A stretch of DNA of 64,000 nucleotides from Nonomuraea spiralis (lineage in GTDB: Bacteria > Actinomycetota > Actinomycetes > Streptosporangiales > Streptosporangiaceae). Made by a program: the position numbers and the translations under genes. Below the pieces are notes generated by a model. That model searched no databases, was not told the DNA's origin, and saw nothing but the letters and a program-made list of their open reading frames with translations. Location of the stretch: assembly GCF_014648435.1 (NCBI RefSeq), contig NZ_BMRC01000006.1:248001-312000 (forward strand), given 5' to 3'. Of this stretch, positions 53,737 through 62,946 are shown piece by piece (position 1 is the stretch's first letter; every line of letters starts with the position of its first letter).

Positions 53737-53804
53737 GGCTCTCCCTTGGTCATGGCTCGGAGCCCCCTTGGTGAAGGCTCCGGAGGGGTGGTCACGGCTC
53801 GGAG
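53731..53804. repeat. Imperfect direct repeats between two PLP-enzyme genes
   Basis: GGTCACGGCTC, GGTCATGGCTCGGAG and GGTCACGGCTCGGAG occur at 53731, 53749 and 53790, with two copies of CCCTTGGT. They lie in the leader of the dehydratase gene. Confidence 0.7.
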
Positions 53805-53824
53805 ACGGCGAGCACACGCCGAGG

Positions 53825-54997
53825 CTATCCGAGCGCCTGGGCCACGTCGGCCCACAGGTCCTCGGGATGCTCGATGCCGGCGGCGATGCGTACCATGCCC
53901 TCGCCGACGCCGTGCCTGGCCAGTTCCTCGGCGTCGAGCGTGCGGTGCGAGGTGGTGGCGGGGTGCATGACTCGGGTCTCCACGCCGCCGAGCGAGGGGG
54001 CCAGCAGCGCCAGCCGTACGGACTTCATGAACGCCTCCCCCGCCGCCCGCCCGCCGGCCAGGTCGAAGGAGAACACGCCGCCGAAGGCGGGCAGCAGCTT
54101 GGCCGCCAGCTCGTACGAGGGATGCGAGGGCAGCCCCGGCCAGTGCACGGCCGACACGGCGGGGTGCGCGGCGAGCCGGGTGGCCAGGAAGTCGGCGTTG
54201 GCGCAGTGGCGTTCCATGCGCAGCGGCAACGTCTGCAGCCCGCGCAGCGTCAGCCACGACGTGAACGGCTCGGCCGCCGACCCCAGCTCGGTGGCGAAGT
54301 GCCAGACCTTGCCGTGCAGCTCCGGGTCGGCGAAGACGGCGATGCCGCCGATCACGTCGCTGTGCCCGGACAGGTACTTGGTGGTGGAGTGCACGACGAC
54401 GTCGGCCCCGTGCTCCAGGGGGCGGCACAGCACGGGGGTGGCGAAGGTGTTGTCCACCACCGACAGCACGCCCAGCTCGCGGGCCGTGGCGCACATGGCC
54501 GGCAGGTCGGCGACCAGCGCCATCGGGTTGCTGATGGTCTCCAGGTAGACGAGCCGGGTCTCGGGCCGTACGGCGGCGCGCAGCGCGTCGGGGTCGTTCT
54601 CGGGCACGTGGGTGACGGTCATGCCGAACCGGCCGACCAGCTCGTTGATCATCGCGGCGGTCCCGCCGTACAGGGAACGCTGGGCGATCAGGTGGTCGCC
54701 GGGCTTGAGCAGAGCGAGCAGGACGGTGTTGATCGCGCCCATGCCGGAGGCGGCGGCCAGCGCGGCCGCGCCGCCCTCCAGCCCGGAGACCGCCGTCTCC
54801 AGGGCGCGGACGGTGGGGTTGGTGTAGCGGCCGTAGACGAAGGCGCCGTCGGGGTCGCCCATCGCCGCGCCCATCATCTCCGGGTCGTCGAAGGCGAACC
54901 CGGCGCTCTGGTAGATGGGCATGCCGAGCGGGCGACTGCCCTCGACGGCGGGCTGAGGCAGGTGTACGGCACGCGTCTCAGGGCGAAACTCAGTCAT
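53825..54997 (-). CDS. Cys/Met-metabolism PLP enzyme (cystathionine gamma-lyase/synthase-like)
   Basis: This 390-residue fold-type I enzyme belongs to the trans-sulfuration family. Motifs include YGRYTNPTVRALE, SGMGAINTVLLAL, YLETISNP, VVDNTFATPVL and the PLP lysine in HSTTKYLSGHSD. Cystathionine gamma-lyase, gamma-synthase and methionine gamma-lyase cannot be separated by eye. ATG 54997 is divergent from a MocR regulator gene, which probably controls it. Confidence 0.88.
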   Translation of the reverse strand: MTEFRPETRAVHLPQPAVEGSRPLGMPIYQSAGFAFDDPEMMGAAMGDPDGAFVYGRYTNPTVRALETAVSGLEGGAAALAAASGMGAINTVLLALLKPGDHLIAQRSLYGGTAAMINELVGRFGMTVTHVPENDPDALRAAVRPETRLVYLETISNPMALVADLPAMCATARELGVLSVVDNTFATPVLCRPLEHGADVVVHSTTKYLSGHSDVIGGIAVFADPELHGKVWHFATELGSAAEPFTSWLTLRGLQTLPLRMERHCANADFLATRLAAHPAVSAVHWPGLPSHPSYELAAKLLPAFGGVFSFDLAGGRAAGEAFMKSVRLALLAPSLGGVETRVMHPATTSHRTLDAEELARHGVGEGMVRIAAGIEHPEDLWADVAQALG

Positions 54998-55017
54998 GTC
55001 ATCAAATATCCCCCGCT

Positions 55018-55054
55018 TTGGCATCTTCTTGCAGAGCCAATACGCCAGAATTGG
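55018..55054. promoter_or_regulatory. TTGGC/GCCAA and CCAAT/ATTGG half-sites in MocR divergent region
   Basis: TTGGC (55018-55022) with GCCAA (55036-55040), and CCAAT (55037-55041) with ATTGG (55050-55054), form two overlapping inverted pairs in the 60-bp gap. They are the likely MocR binding sites. Confidence 0.5.
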
Positions 55055-55057
55055 TCC

Positions 55058-56494
55058 ATGAACAGGGCCAATCCCGACGACCTCGTCGACCTGCTGGGCC
55101 GGTGGGCCTCCGGCCGCGGCCCGCTCTACCTGCTGCTCGCCGCCCGCCTCCGGACGCTCGTGGACGACGGCGTGCTGCCGCCGGGCGGCCAGTTGCCGCC
55201 CGACCGGGTCCTGGCCGCCCGGCTCGCGGTGGGCCGCGGCACCGTGGTGGCCGCGTACGAGCTGCTCCAGCAGGAGGGCCGGGTGGTGCGCCGCCAGGGC
55301 AGCGGCACCCGCGTCGCGCCGTCCGACCTGTCCGCCACCAGGACCGCCGACGGCGTCGCGGCCAATCCGCTGATGTTGCACCTCCTGGACGCCCCCGACG
55401 GCGTGCGGCTGCTGACCTGCGCGGCGCCCGACGACCCGCCGCAGGCGCTGTTCGAGGCGTACCAGGAGGCGGGGGCGCGGGTGGCGGAGCTGCGCGACCT
55501 GGGATACCAGCCGGCGGGCGAGCCCTCGCTGCGGGAGGCGCTGGCCCGCTACTACAGCGCGCGCGGCGTGCCCACGACGGCCGGACAGATCATGGTGACG
55601 ACGGGCGCGCAGCAGGCCCTCACACTGCTGGCCGGGCTGCTGGTCGCGCCGGGCGACACCGTGCTGACCGAGTCGCCGACCTATCCGGGGGCGCTGGAGG
55701 TGTTCCGGCACGCGGCGGCCGTCGTCAAGCCCGTGGACCTGACGCACGACCAGGCGCGGCCGGCGGTGCGCGAGCGGCCGGCGCTGGTCTACTGCGTGCC
55801 CACCGCGCGCAACCCCGACGGCGCGATCATGGACGACGCGGGCCGCAGGCGGCTGGCCGCCCTGGCCGCCGAGCACGACGTGCCGCTGATCGACGACGAG
55901 GTCCGCGCCGAGCTGTGCTTCTCGGGCGGGACGCCCGCGCCGGTGGCCGCGTTCGGCGCGGGCGAGCAGGTCGTCACCGTCGGCTCGCTGAGCAAGCTGG
56001 TGTGGGGCGGGCTGCGGGTGGGCTGGATCCGCGCGGCGGCGCCGCTGGTCTCGCGGCTGGCCAGGCTGCGGGCCGTGCACGATCTCGGCGGCGAGGTCTT
56101 CAGCCAGCTGGCCGCCGTCGCGCTGCTGCGCCGCCTCGACGAGGTGCGCGACGCCCGCGTACGGGTCCTGCGGCGGCGGCACGACCACCTGTGCGCCGAA
56201 CTGCGCGCGCGGCTGCCGTCCTGGACGTTCGAGCCGGCCCGCGGCGGCCAGACCATCTGGGTACGCCTTCCGCGCGGCGACGCCGACTCCTTCGCCCAGG
56301 TCGCGCTCCGGCACGGCGTCGCGGTGCCGCCGGGCCGCTCCTTCGATCCCCTGGGCGGCCAGGCCGACCGCCTGCGCCTGCATTTCCTGTTCTCCGAGGA
56401 GGAGTCGTCGCGGGCGGTGCGCGATCTGGCGGCGGCCTGGGCGGCCTACGACGGCGGCCGGAAACCCGTCTCCCGGCACGCGCTCGTCGTCTGA
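55058..56494 (+). CDS. MocR-family regulator (GntR-aminotransferase fusion)
   Basis: This 478-residue protein has an N-terminal GntR winged helix (about 15-85: RVLAARLAVGRGTVVAAYELLQ) and an aminotransferase class I domain (about 115-460) with MVTTGAQQALTLLAGLLV, VYCVPTARNPDGAIM and the PLP-binding lysine in VGSLSKLVWGGLRVGW. MocR proteins sense PLP or amino compounds. ATG 55058 lies 60 bp from the divergent trans-sulfuration gene. Confidence 0.92.
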   Translation: MNRANPDDLVDLLGRWASGRGPLYLLLAARLRTLVDDGVLPPGGQLPPDRVLAARLAVGRGTVVAAYELLQQEGRVVRRQGSGTRVAPSDLSATRTADGVAANPLMLHLLDAPDGVRLLTCAAPDDPPQALFEAYQEAGARVAELRDLGYQPAGEPSLREALARYYSARGVPTTAGQIMVTTGAQQALTLLAGLLVAPGDTVLTESPTYPGALEVFRHAAAVVKPVDLTHDQARPAVRERPALVYCVPTARNPDGAIMDDAGRRRLAALAAEHDVPLIDDEVRAELCFSGGTPAPVAAFGAGEQVVTVGSLSKLVWGGLRVGWIRAAAPLVSRLARLRAVHDLGGEVFSQLAAVALLRRLDEVRDARVRVLRRRHDHLCAELRARLPSWTFEPARGGQTIWVRLPRGDADSFAQVALRHGVAVPPGRSFDPLGGQADRLRLHFLFSEEESSRAVRDLAAAWAAYDGGRKPVSRHALVV

Positions 56495-56506
56495 CAGGGT
56501 GGGGCC

Positions 56507-57196
56507 ATGGAAACGACCTTCGTGCTGGTGCACAGCCCTTCCGTCGGGCCCTCGACGTGGGCTCCGGTGGCCGAGTCGCTGGAGCGGCGCGGCCGGGCGG
56601 CCGTCGTCCCCGACCTGACCGGCGTGGCCGCGGGCGGGGCGCCGTACTGGCCGCGCGTGGTCGCGGCCGTGCGCGAGGCCGCCCCCGCCGAGGGGCCGCT
56701 GGTGCTGGTGGCCCACAGCAACGCCGGGTTCTTCATGCCGGTGATCAAGGAGGGGCTCGGCGACCGGGTGGTGGCCTGCGTGTTCGCCGACGCGCACGTG
56801 CCGCCGGCCCGGGGGCTGGTCAGGATCGCCGAGGAGGACTTCCTGCCGTTCCTGCGCGGCCTGGCCGGTCCCGACGGCGTCCTGCCGCGCTGGACCGACT
56901 GGTGGGACGAGGAGGACGTGGTGGCCATGCTGCCCGACCCCGCCGTCCGCGTACGGGTGACGGTCGAGCAGCCGCGGCTGCCGCTCGACTACTACACGCA
57001 GTCCGTGCCCGTCCCGGCGGGCTGGGACGCGGTCAGGTGCTCGTGCCTGTGGTTCGGCCCCCCGTACGAGAAGGCGGCCCAGGACGCGGCCGGCCGCGGC
57101 TGGCCGGTCACCCGGCTGCCCGGCCTCCACCTGCACCAGGTCATCGACCCGGAAGGCGTCGCGGACACGCTGCTGAAGCTCTCCAGGAAGTCGTGA
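56507..57196 (+). CDS. Alpha/beta hydrolase-like protein
   Basis: This 229-residue protein opens METTFVLVHSPSVGPSTWAP, the oxyanion-hole strand of alpha/beta hydrolases, with the elbow LVAHSNAGFFMPV (Ser) and a C-terminal His in PGLHLHQVIDPEG. The substrate is unknown. It starts 12 bp after the MocR gene and is likely cotranscribed with it. Confidence 0.8.
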   Translation: METTFVLVHSPSVGPSTWAPVAESLERRGRAAVVPDLTGVAAGGAPYWPRVVAAVREAAPAEGPLVLVAHSNAGFFMPVIKEGLGDRVVACVFADAHVPPARGLVRIAEEDFLPFLRGLAGPDGVLPRWTDWWDEEDVVAMLPDPAVRVRVTVEQPRLPLDYYTQSVPVPAGWDAVRCSCLWFGPPYEKAAQDAAGRGWPVTRLPGLHLHQVIDPEGVADTLLKLSRKS

Positions 57197-57242
57197 ATTC
57201 TTCACTGTCGAGCCCCTGACCTGTCCGGTCATAGTCGGACAC

Positions 57243-58124
57243 ATGATTGAGGTGAACGAGCTCAGGAAGAGCTACGGGAGTTACGCGGCGGTGAAGGGCG
57301 TCTCGTTCGAGGTGGCGCCGGGCGAGATCTTCGCCCTCCTCGGCAGGAACGGCGCGGGCAAGACGACCACGGTCGAGGTGCTGGCCGGCTTCCAGCGGCC
57401 GGACGGCGGGACCGTCCGGGTGGCCGGCCTCGACCCCTGGTCCGACCGGGCGGCCGTACGGCAGCGGGTCGGGATCATGCTCCAGGAGGCCGGGTTCTTC
57501 CCCGACCTGACCGTCGCCCGGACCGTCGCGGTCTGGCGCGACTTCACCGCCGCGCCGCGCCCGGTGGGCGAGGCCCTCGACCTGGCCGGCCTGTCGGACA
57601 AGGCGCGGACCAGGGTGCGCCAGCTCTCCGGCGGCGAGAAGCGCCGGCTCGACCTGGCGCTCGCCCTGCTCGGCCGCCCCGACGTGCTGTTCCTCGACGA
57701 GCCCACCGCGGGCATGGACCCCGAGGCCCGCGCGAACACCTGGGAGGTCGTCTCGGCCCTGGCCGCCAGGGGCACCACGATCCTGCTGACCACGCACTAC
57801 CTGGAGGAGGCCCAGCGCCTGGCCTCGTCCATGGCGATCATGGACGAGGGCGAGATCGTGGCGGCGGGCGGGATCGCCGAGACGCTGGCCGGGCGCGGCG
57901 GGCGGGTGGCGTTCCGGCTGCCCGCCGGGGTGGCCGCGGACGACCTGCCGCTGCCGGTCACGGTGGAGGGCGGCACCGCCGTCTGCCGCGCAGAGGACCC
58001 CGACCTGGCCGCGCAGACGCTGCTGACCTGGGCGGCCGGGCGCGGGCTGCGGCTGTCCGGCCTGGAGGTCCGCGCCGCGACCCTCGAAGACCTCTTCCTC
58101 GACCTGCCCAGGAGCGCCCGATGA
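57243..58124 (+). CDS. ABC transporter ATP-binding protein
   Basis: This 293-residue ATPase has Walker A GRNGAGKT (residues 34-41), the Q-loop in GIMLQEAGFF, signature LSGGEKRRLDLAL, Walker B VLFLDEPTAGMD and the switch His in LTTHYLEEA. It is of the DrrA/multidrug exporter type. Its stop overlaps the ATG of the permease (ATGA), and a two-component system follows, making a four-gene operon. Confidence 0.94.
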   Translation: MIEVNELRKSYGSYAAVKGVSFEVAPGEIFALLGRNGAGKTTTVEVLAGFQRPDGGTVRVAGLDPWSDRAAVRQRVGIMLQEAGFFPDLTVARTVAVWRDFTAAPRPVGEALDLAGLSDKARTRVRQLSGGEKRRLDLALALLGRPDVLFLDEPTAGMDPEARANTWEVVSALAARGTTILLTTHYLEEAQRLASSMAIMDEGEIVAAGGIAETLAGRGGRVAFRLPAGVAADDLPLPVTVEGGTAVCRAEDPDLAAQTLLTWAAGRGLRLSGLEVRAATLEDLFLDLPRSAR

Positions 58125-58840
58125 GCCTGACCGCCACCTACCGTCTCGGCACCCGCCTGTTCTGGCGCGACAGGGCCATGCTGGCCGCCTCGGTGATCAC
58201 CCCGGTCGGCCTGGCGGTGGGCATGCCCGCGCTCATGCGGCACGTCACCTCCGGCGGCGTGCCCTTCGCCACCACGATGTTCCAGAGCGCGCTGGCGATC
58301 CTGCTGGCGCTCACCGCGTTCATGAACATCGCGGTCGCCCTGACCACCCGCCGCGACCAGCTCGTGCTCAAGCGGCTGCGGGCCGGGCTGCTGACCGACG
58401 CGCAGATCCTCGTCGGCCAGATCGCCGGCACGGCCACGCAGACCTTCGTCGTGATCGTGTTGTGCACGGTGGCCGTGCGGTTCGCGGCCGGGGTGCCGCT
58501 GCCGGACGACCCGCTGCTGTTCGCCGCCATGACCGCCGCGGGCTCGGCCGTGCTGGCGCTGCTCGGGGCCGCGTACACGGCGGCGATCCCGCGCAGCGAG
58601 CTGGCCGGCGCGTACACCATGCCGCTCTTCCTGGCCGCCGGGGTGTCGGCGGGCGCGATGGGGCCGATCCCGCTGCCCTCGTGGCTGAGTACGGCGCTGG
58701 ACCTGCTGCCCACCTCGGCCGTGGTGCACGCGGTGAAGACCGGGGAGGCGGTCGTGCCCGCGCTCGTCCTGGCCGGGTGGGCGGTCGTCGGCGTCGTCGC
58801 GATCAGGTTGTGGTTCCGCTGGGAACCGCGCCGGTCGTGA
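58121..58840 (+). CDS. ABC transporter permease (ABC-2 type)
   Basis: This 239-residue permease has six membrane segments of the ABC-2 fold, including LFWRDRAMLAASVITPVGL and the MNIAVALTTRRDQLVLKRLR loop typical of DrrB-like proteins. With the overlapping ATPase it forms a type-2 exporter, most likely as a dimer of both. The substrate is unknown. Confidence 0.9.
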   Translation: MSLTATYRLGTRLFWRDRAMLAASVITPVGLAVGMPALMRHVTSGGVPFATTMFQSALAILLALTAFMNIAVALTTRRDQLVLKRLRAGLLTDAQILVGQIAGTATQTFVVIVLCTVAVRFAAGVPLPDDPLLFAAMTAAGSAVLALLGAAYTAAIPRSELAGAYTMPLFLAAGVSAGAMGPIPLPSWLSTALDLLPTSAVVHAVKTGEAVVPALVLAGWAVVGVVAIRLWFRWEPRRS

Positions 58841-58859
58841 CTCGGCGATAATCGCTGCT

Positions 58860-59945
58860 GTGGTGGTCTCGTCCTCGGCCCAGAGGCTCGCGCGGGTGCT
58901 CATCACGGGCGTCTCGGTCGTCTACTCGCTCATCGGGCTGCTCTACTTCATGGGAGGCCCGGGCGTCGGCCTGCTCGCGACGGCCGTGCTGGTCGCCGTC
59001 GTCTCCACCCACTACGTCAACATGCGGGCCGCCCTGCGCGGCGGGCGTCCGCCGCTGTTCCCCGCCACGCTGCCGCTCCAGGCCGTCGCCACCTACGCGG
59101 GCGACTATCTGCTGCCGAGCGGCTGGTCCGCGATCGCCGCGCCGCTGCTGGCCGGGACCCTGCTGGTGTTCCTCTCCCTCCGCTGGGCCGTGCCGCTGAT
59201 CGTCCTCATGATGCTGTACGAGGGCGCCAACACGTGGATCGGCTTCCCCCTGGCCGTGGTCACCCTGTTCTACGTGATCACCATCCCCATCACGGGCTCG
59301 ATGATCTACGTCCTCGTCCGGCTCGTCCGCGTCGCCGCCGACCTGGAGGAGGCCAGGGCCGACCTGGCCGACGCGGCCGTGCTCAAGGAACGCCTGCGCA
59401 TCTCCCGCGACCTGCACGACGGCCTCGGCCGCAGCCTCACCGCCATCGCGCTCAAGGGCGACCTGGCCGGACGTCTCATGGACCGCGACCCCGCCTCCGC
59501 CCGCGGCGAGGTGGGCGACCTGGTACGCGTCGCCAGGGAGGCCGCCCAGGACGTGCGCCAGGTGGCCCGCGGCTACCGCGCGATGTCGCTGACCGGCGAG
59601 ACCGACCGCGCGGCGGCGCTGCTGGAGTCGTCGGGCGTGAGCTGCCAGGCCCATCTGGCCGAGGTGACCCTGTCCCGGCGGGCTGAGGAGGCGCTGGCCT
59701 GGGGCGTACGCGAGGCGGTCACCAACGTCCTGCGCCACAGCAGGGCCACCACCTGCACGATCACCACGTCGCTGCGGGAGGGCCGGGTCCGCCTGGAGGT
59801 GGCCAACGACGGCGTGGAGAGCGGGTCCGGCGAGCCGGGCGGGGGCCTGACCGGGCTGGCCGAACGGGCCTCGCAAGCGGGCGGCGCCTGCTCGGCCGCC
59901 CCGGCCGGCGGCGGCTTCCTGCTGACCATGGAGGTGCCGGCGTGA
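58860..59945 (+). CDS. Sensor histidine kinase (HisKA_3, DesK-like)
   Basis: This 361-residue kinase has four to six N-terminal membrane segments (to about residue 150), a HisKA_3 region with His186 in RISRDLHDGLGRSLTA and a HATPase region with REAVTNVLRHSRATT and GGGLTGLAERA. Its GTG lies 19 bp after the permease stop. Its stop overlaps the response regulator GTG. The order ABC-ABC-kinase-regulator is that of DesKR-like systems that control an adjacent exporter. Confidence 0.92.
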   Translation: MVVSSSAQRLARVLITGVSVVYSLIGLLYFMGGPGVGLLATAVLVAVVSTHYVNMRAALRGGRPPLFPATLPLQAVATYAGDYLLPSGWSAIAAPLLAGTLLVFLSLRWAVPLIVLMMLYEGANTWIGFPLAVVTLFYVITIPITGSMIYVLVRLVRVAADLEEARADLADAAVLKERLRISRDLHDGLGRSLTAIALKGDLAGRLMDRDPASARGEVGDLVRVAREAAQDVRQVARGYRAMSLTGETDRAAALLESSGVSCQAHLAEVTLSRRAEEALAWGVREAVTNVLRHSRATTCTITTSLREGRVRLEVANDGVESGSGEPGGGLTGLAERASQAGGACSAAPAGGGFLLTMEVPA

Positions 59946-60547
59946 TCCGGGTGCTGCTGGCCGAGGACATGCACATGATCCGCGCCGCGCTCACCGCCCT
60001 GCTCCGGCTGGAGACCGACATCGAGGTCGTGGCGGAGGTGACCCGCGGCGACGAGATCGTGCCGGTCGCGCTCGACGTCCGGCCCGACGTGGCGGTCGTG
60101 GACATCGACCTGCCGGTCACCGACGGCATCACCGCCGCCGCCGAGCTGCGCGAACGGCTCCCGTCCTGCCGGATCCTGGTGCTCACGGCCATGGGGCAGC
60201 CCGGCCACCTGCGCCGGGCGCTGGCCGCGGGCATCGAGGCGTTCCTGGTCAAGGACGCGCCCGGCGACCGCCTGGCCGACGCCATCAGGCGTACCGCGGC
60301 CGGGCTGCGCGTGCTGGAGAGCGAGCTCGTCTCCTCGGCCATGGAGTACGGCGAGAGCCCGCTCACCCCGCGCGAGTCCACCGTGCTCAGGCAGGCGGCC
60401 AGGGGCGCGACGGCCGAGGAGATCGCCGCCCGCCTGCACCTGTCCCCCGGCACGGTACGCAACTACCTCACGGCGGCGATCACCAAGACCGGCGCCCGCA
60501 ACAAGATCGACGCCATCCGCGTCGCCGAGGACGCGGGCTGGCTCTAG
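59942..60547 (+). CDS. NarL/FixJ-type response regulator
   Basis: This 201-residue regulator has a receiver domain with Asp54 in AVVDIDLPVTDG and the Lys in AFLVKDAPGD, then a LuxR helix-turn-helix (LTPRESTVLRQAARGATAEE, then IAARLHLSPGTVRNYL). GTG 59942 overlaps the kinase stop by 4 bp. It should activate or repress the upstream ABC genes. Confidence 0.94.
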   Translation: MIRVLLAEDMHMIRAALTALLRLETDIEVVAEVTRGDEIVPVALDVRPDVAVVDIDLPVTDGITAAAELRERLPSCRILVLTAMGQPGHLRRALAAGIEAFLVKDAPGDRLADAIRRTAAGLRVLESELVSSAMEYGESPLTPRESTVLRQAARGATAEEIAARLHLSPGTVRNYLTAAITKTGARNKIDAIRVAEDAGWL

Positions 60548-60568
60548 ACGCTCCGGACGCTCTAGACG
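60541..60568. repeat. 10-bp direct repeat spanning two convergent stop codons
   Basis: GCTCTAGACG occurs at 60541-60550 and 60559-60568. The first holds the plus-strand TAG of the response regulator and the second the minus-strand TAG of the F420 gene. Confidence 0.8.
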
Positions 60569-61215
60569 TCGGTGACGCGCAGGCCGGCGTGCGCCTTGTA
60601 ACGGCGGTTGATCGAGATGAGGTTCGCGGTCAGCGCCTCGACCTGGTGGGCGTTGCGCAACCGGCCGCCGTAGACACCGCGTACGCCCGGGATCAGCTCG
60701 GCCAGCGCCTGCACGGTGTCGGTGGCCTCGCGGTCGTCACCGAGCACCAGCACGTCGAGGTCCACCTTCTCCACGGCCGGGTCCATCAGCAACACGGCCG
60801 ACACGTGGTGGAAGGCCGCCACGACCCGGCTCTCGGTCAGCACCGCGGCCGCCTGCTGGGCGGCGCTGCCCTCCTCCACCGGCAGCGCGTAGGCGCCCTG
60901 CTTGTCGAAGCCGAGCGGGTTGACGCAGTCGACCACGATCTTCCCGGCCAGCTCGGCGCGCAGCGACTCCAGCAGCGCCTTGTGCCCCTCGTACGGCACC
61001 GCCACGATCACGACGTCGGCCTCGGCCGCCACGTCGGCGTTGGCCCCGCCCCGCGCGCCCGAGCCGATCGACCCGGCCGCCTCCTGCGCCCGCTCCGCGC
61101 TGCGCGACCCGATCAGCACCGTGTGCCCGGCCAGCGCGAACCGTCGCGCCAGCCCCTTCCCCTGGTCGCCGGTGCCGCCGAGGATCGCGATGGAAAGCCC
61201 GTTCACATCTGTCAT
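60562..61215 (-). CDS. npdG: F420-dependent NADP oxidoreductase-like protein
   Basis: This 217-residue protein opens LSIAILGGTGDQGKGLARRF, the NADP Rossmann loop of NPDG/Fno enzymes that move hydride between coenzyme F420 and NADP. VVIVAVPYEGHK and VVDCVNPLGFD and the C-terminal LRNAHQVEALTANLI fit this family. ATG 61215 is the start. F420 is common in actinomycetes, so the reaction is plausible. Confidence 0.87.
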   Translation of the reverse strand: MTDVNGLSIAILGGTGDQGKGLARRFALAGHTVLIGSRSAERAQEAAGSIGSGARGGANADVAAEADVVIVAVPYEGHKALLESLRAELAGKIVVDCVNPLGFDKQGAYALPVEEGSAAQQAAAVLTESRVVAAFHHVSAVLLMDPAVEKVDLDVLVLGDDREATDTVQALAELIPGVRGVYGGRLRNAHQVEALTANLISINRRYKAHAGLRVTDV

Positions 61216-61324
61216 AGCCCCGATCATGCCAGCCCCGCCGGTGCGTACGGCAGGCCGGGGCGGCCCGGGCGCCGGACGTCCGAATCGGCCTCCTTCGTTC
61301 CCGTTCCTCGTGCACCATGGAGGC

Positions 61325-61903
61325 ATGGACTCAGGTTCGGTGGCATTCCTGCGCGAGATCCTGGCCCCGACGGGCTGGCTCGACCGCACCCGCGAGCTGG
61401 GCCTGGCCCTGCGGGCCACCCGTTCGCCCGGCGGCCTGCTGCTCGTGGGCCCGCCGGACGACGAGCCCTGGCACGTCACCGCCCACCTCAGCGACGAGGC
61501 GAAGTTCTCCGGCCTGCCGCAGCTCACCCCCACGCTGGTCCGCTGGTCGCCGCCCGCCGACGCCCCGGCCCACCTGCGCGTCGGCCTCGACCGGCTGGAG
61601 CAGGCCGGACGCGGCGAGACCCTGTTCGTTTTGTCGGAGCAGGCGGCGCCGGTCCCGCTGCTGGAGCGCGTCGACGACGCCCGCCGTACGGGGGCGACCA
61701 TCCTGGCGATCGGGGGCGCCGACTCCGAGCTGAGCGGGCTGGCCCACGACGCCATCGCCGTGCCGGCGAGCGGGCTGATCACCTTCGACGGCGCCCAGCA
61801 CCTGGTCAGCGCGGCGGCGGGCGAGGTCGAGCAGCGTCCGGGCCTGCGCGAACGCCTGGCCCGCCTGCTGGAGAAGGTCAGCGGCCCCCACCTGACCGAA
61901 TGA
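61325..61903 (+). CDS. Hypothetical protein with SIS-like C-terminal half
   Basis: This 192-residue protein starts MDSGSVAFLREILAPTGWLD. The second half (ATILAIGGADSELSGLAHDA) recalls the sugar-isomerase phosphosugar-binding fold, but no catalytic pattern is complete. I do not recognise the family. It is divergent from npdG (109-bp gap) and converges on the LysR gene. Confidence 0.6.
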   Translation: MDSGSVAFLREILAPTGWLDRTRELGLALRATRSPGGLLLVGPPDDEPWHVTAHLSDEAKFSGLPQLTPTLVRWSPPADAPAHLRVGLDRLEQAGRGETLFVLSEQAAPVPLLERVDDARRTGATILAIGGADSELSGLAHDAIAVPASGLITFDGAQHLVSAAAGEVEQRPGLRERLARLLEKVSGPHLTE

Positions 61904-61931
61904 CCCCGCCGAGTGGCCGAACGTCCGGAGG

Positions 61932-62873
61932 TCAGGGCTGGGTGGCGAGGCGGGGGCCGAGTGCCGCCCGCAGGCTCTCGGTGGCCTCCTCGATCGCGCC
62001 GATCACCACCGCCTGCACCGGGTCCGGCTCGCCCGACCGCGTCCTGCTCACCCGCGTGACCGCGTCCAGCCGGCGCGCCCCCACCTCCCGTACGTCGCTC
62101 ACCCGCACCTCGCCCTCCGGCACGTCGAGCAGCGCCAGCGAGGGCACGATCGCCACCCCGTGCCCGGCGGCCACCAGCGCGAGCACCGGCGAGAAGTCGG
62201 TGACGACGTGCGTCCTGCGGGGCTCGACCCCGTGGATCCCGGCGAGCCGGTCGAGCGCCTGCCCGCACGCCTGGTCCGGCTCGGCGGCCACCCACGGCAG
62301 GCGCATCAGGTCCGCGGTCGACTCCGGCTCGGGCCAGTCCGGCGGCAGCACGACGCGGAACTCGTCCACGTGCAGCGGCCGTACGGTCAGCGAGGGCTGC
62401 GCGGGGACCGGCAGGCTCATGTCCTGCTCGGTGATGAGCAGGTCCACGGCGCCGAGGCGCAACTCCTGCAGCGCGGGCTGCCCGTAGACCTCGTGGATGA
62501 CCGGCGTGATCCTCGGATGGCGTTCGGCCAGGGCGCGCATCGCGGGCACCAGCATGTGCTTGATGGCCGTGGGGAAGGCGGCGATCCGCACCGGCCCGGC
62601 CAGGCGTTCGGTGAACCTGGTCAGCTCCTTCCTGGCCTCGGTCAGCTCCTCCTCGACCCGCTCGGCGTACCCGGCGAGCACGCGGCCCGCCGGGGTGAGC
62701 GAGACGCGGCGCTGCGAGCGGTCGATGAGCGCCAGGCCGACCTCCCGTTCGAGCTGGGCGAGCTGCTGGGAGACCGCTGAGGGGGTCAGGTACAGCGCCT
62801 CGGCCGCGCGCATCACGCCGCCGCGGCGGGCGACCTCGTGCAGGACACGCAGACGACGAGGGTCGATATCCAT
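61932..62873 (-). CDS. LysR-family transcriptional regulator
   Basis: This 313-residue regulator has the N-terminal helix-turn-helix (AAEALYLTPSAVSQQLAQLE) and an effector domain (VRIAAFPTAIKHMLVPAM). ATG 62873 is 74 bp from the divergent CBU_0592/cyclase operon, which it probably controls. The intergenic region is unusually AT-rich for this window. Confidence 0.9.
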   Translation of the reverse strand: MDIDPRRLRVLHEVARRGGVMRAAEALYLTPSAVSQQLAQLEREVGLALIDRSQRRVSLTPAGRVLAGYAERVEEELTEARKELTRFTERLAGPVRIAAFPTAIKHMLVPAMRALAERHPRITPVIHEVYGQPALQELRLGAVDLLITEQDMSLPVPAQPSLTVRPLHVDEFRVVLPPDWPEPESTADLMRLPWVAAEPDQACGQALDRLAGIHGVEPRRTHVVTDFSPVLALVAAGHGVAIVPSLALLDVPEGEVRVSDVREVGARRLDAVTRVSRTRSGEPDPVQAVVIGAIEEATESLRAALGPRLATQP

Positions 62874-62946
62874 GCAGGTCAGCTTACGTCCACCTTTAGC
62901 TTTCTTTATTTGTGCTTTAAGCCCAAAAATCCAGAGAATATCGGCC
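62874..62946. promoter_or_regulatory. AT-rich divergent promoter region with LysR-type element
   Basis: This gap holds CTTTAGC and GCTTTAAGC (62914-62922, palindromic GCTT-t-AAGC), and a candidate -10 GAATAT near 62935. Its low G+C and symmetry make it the likely LysR site for both directions. Confidence 0.4.
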
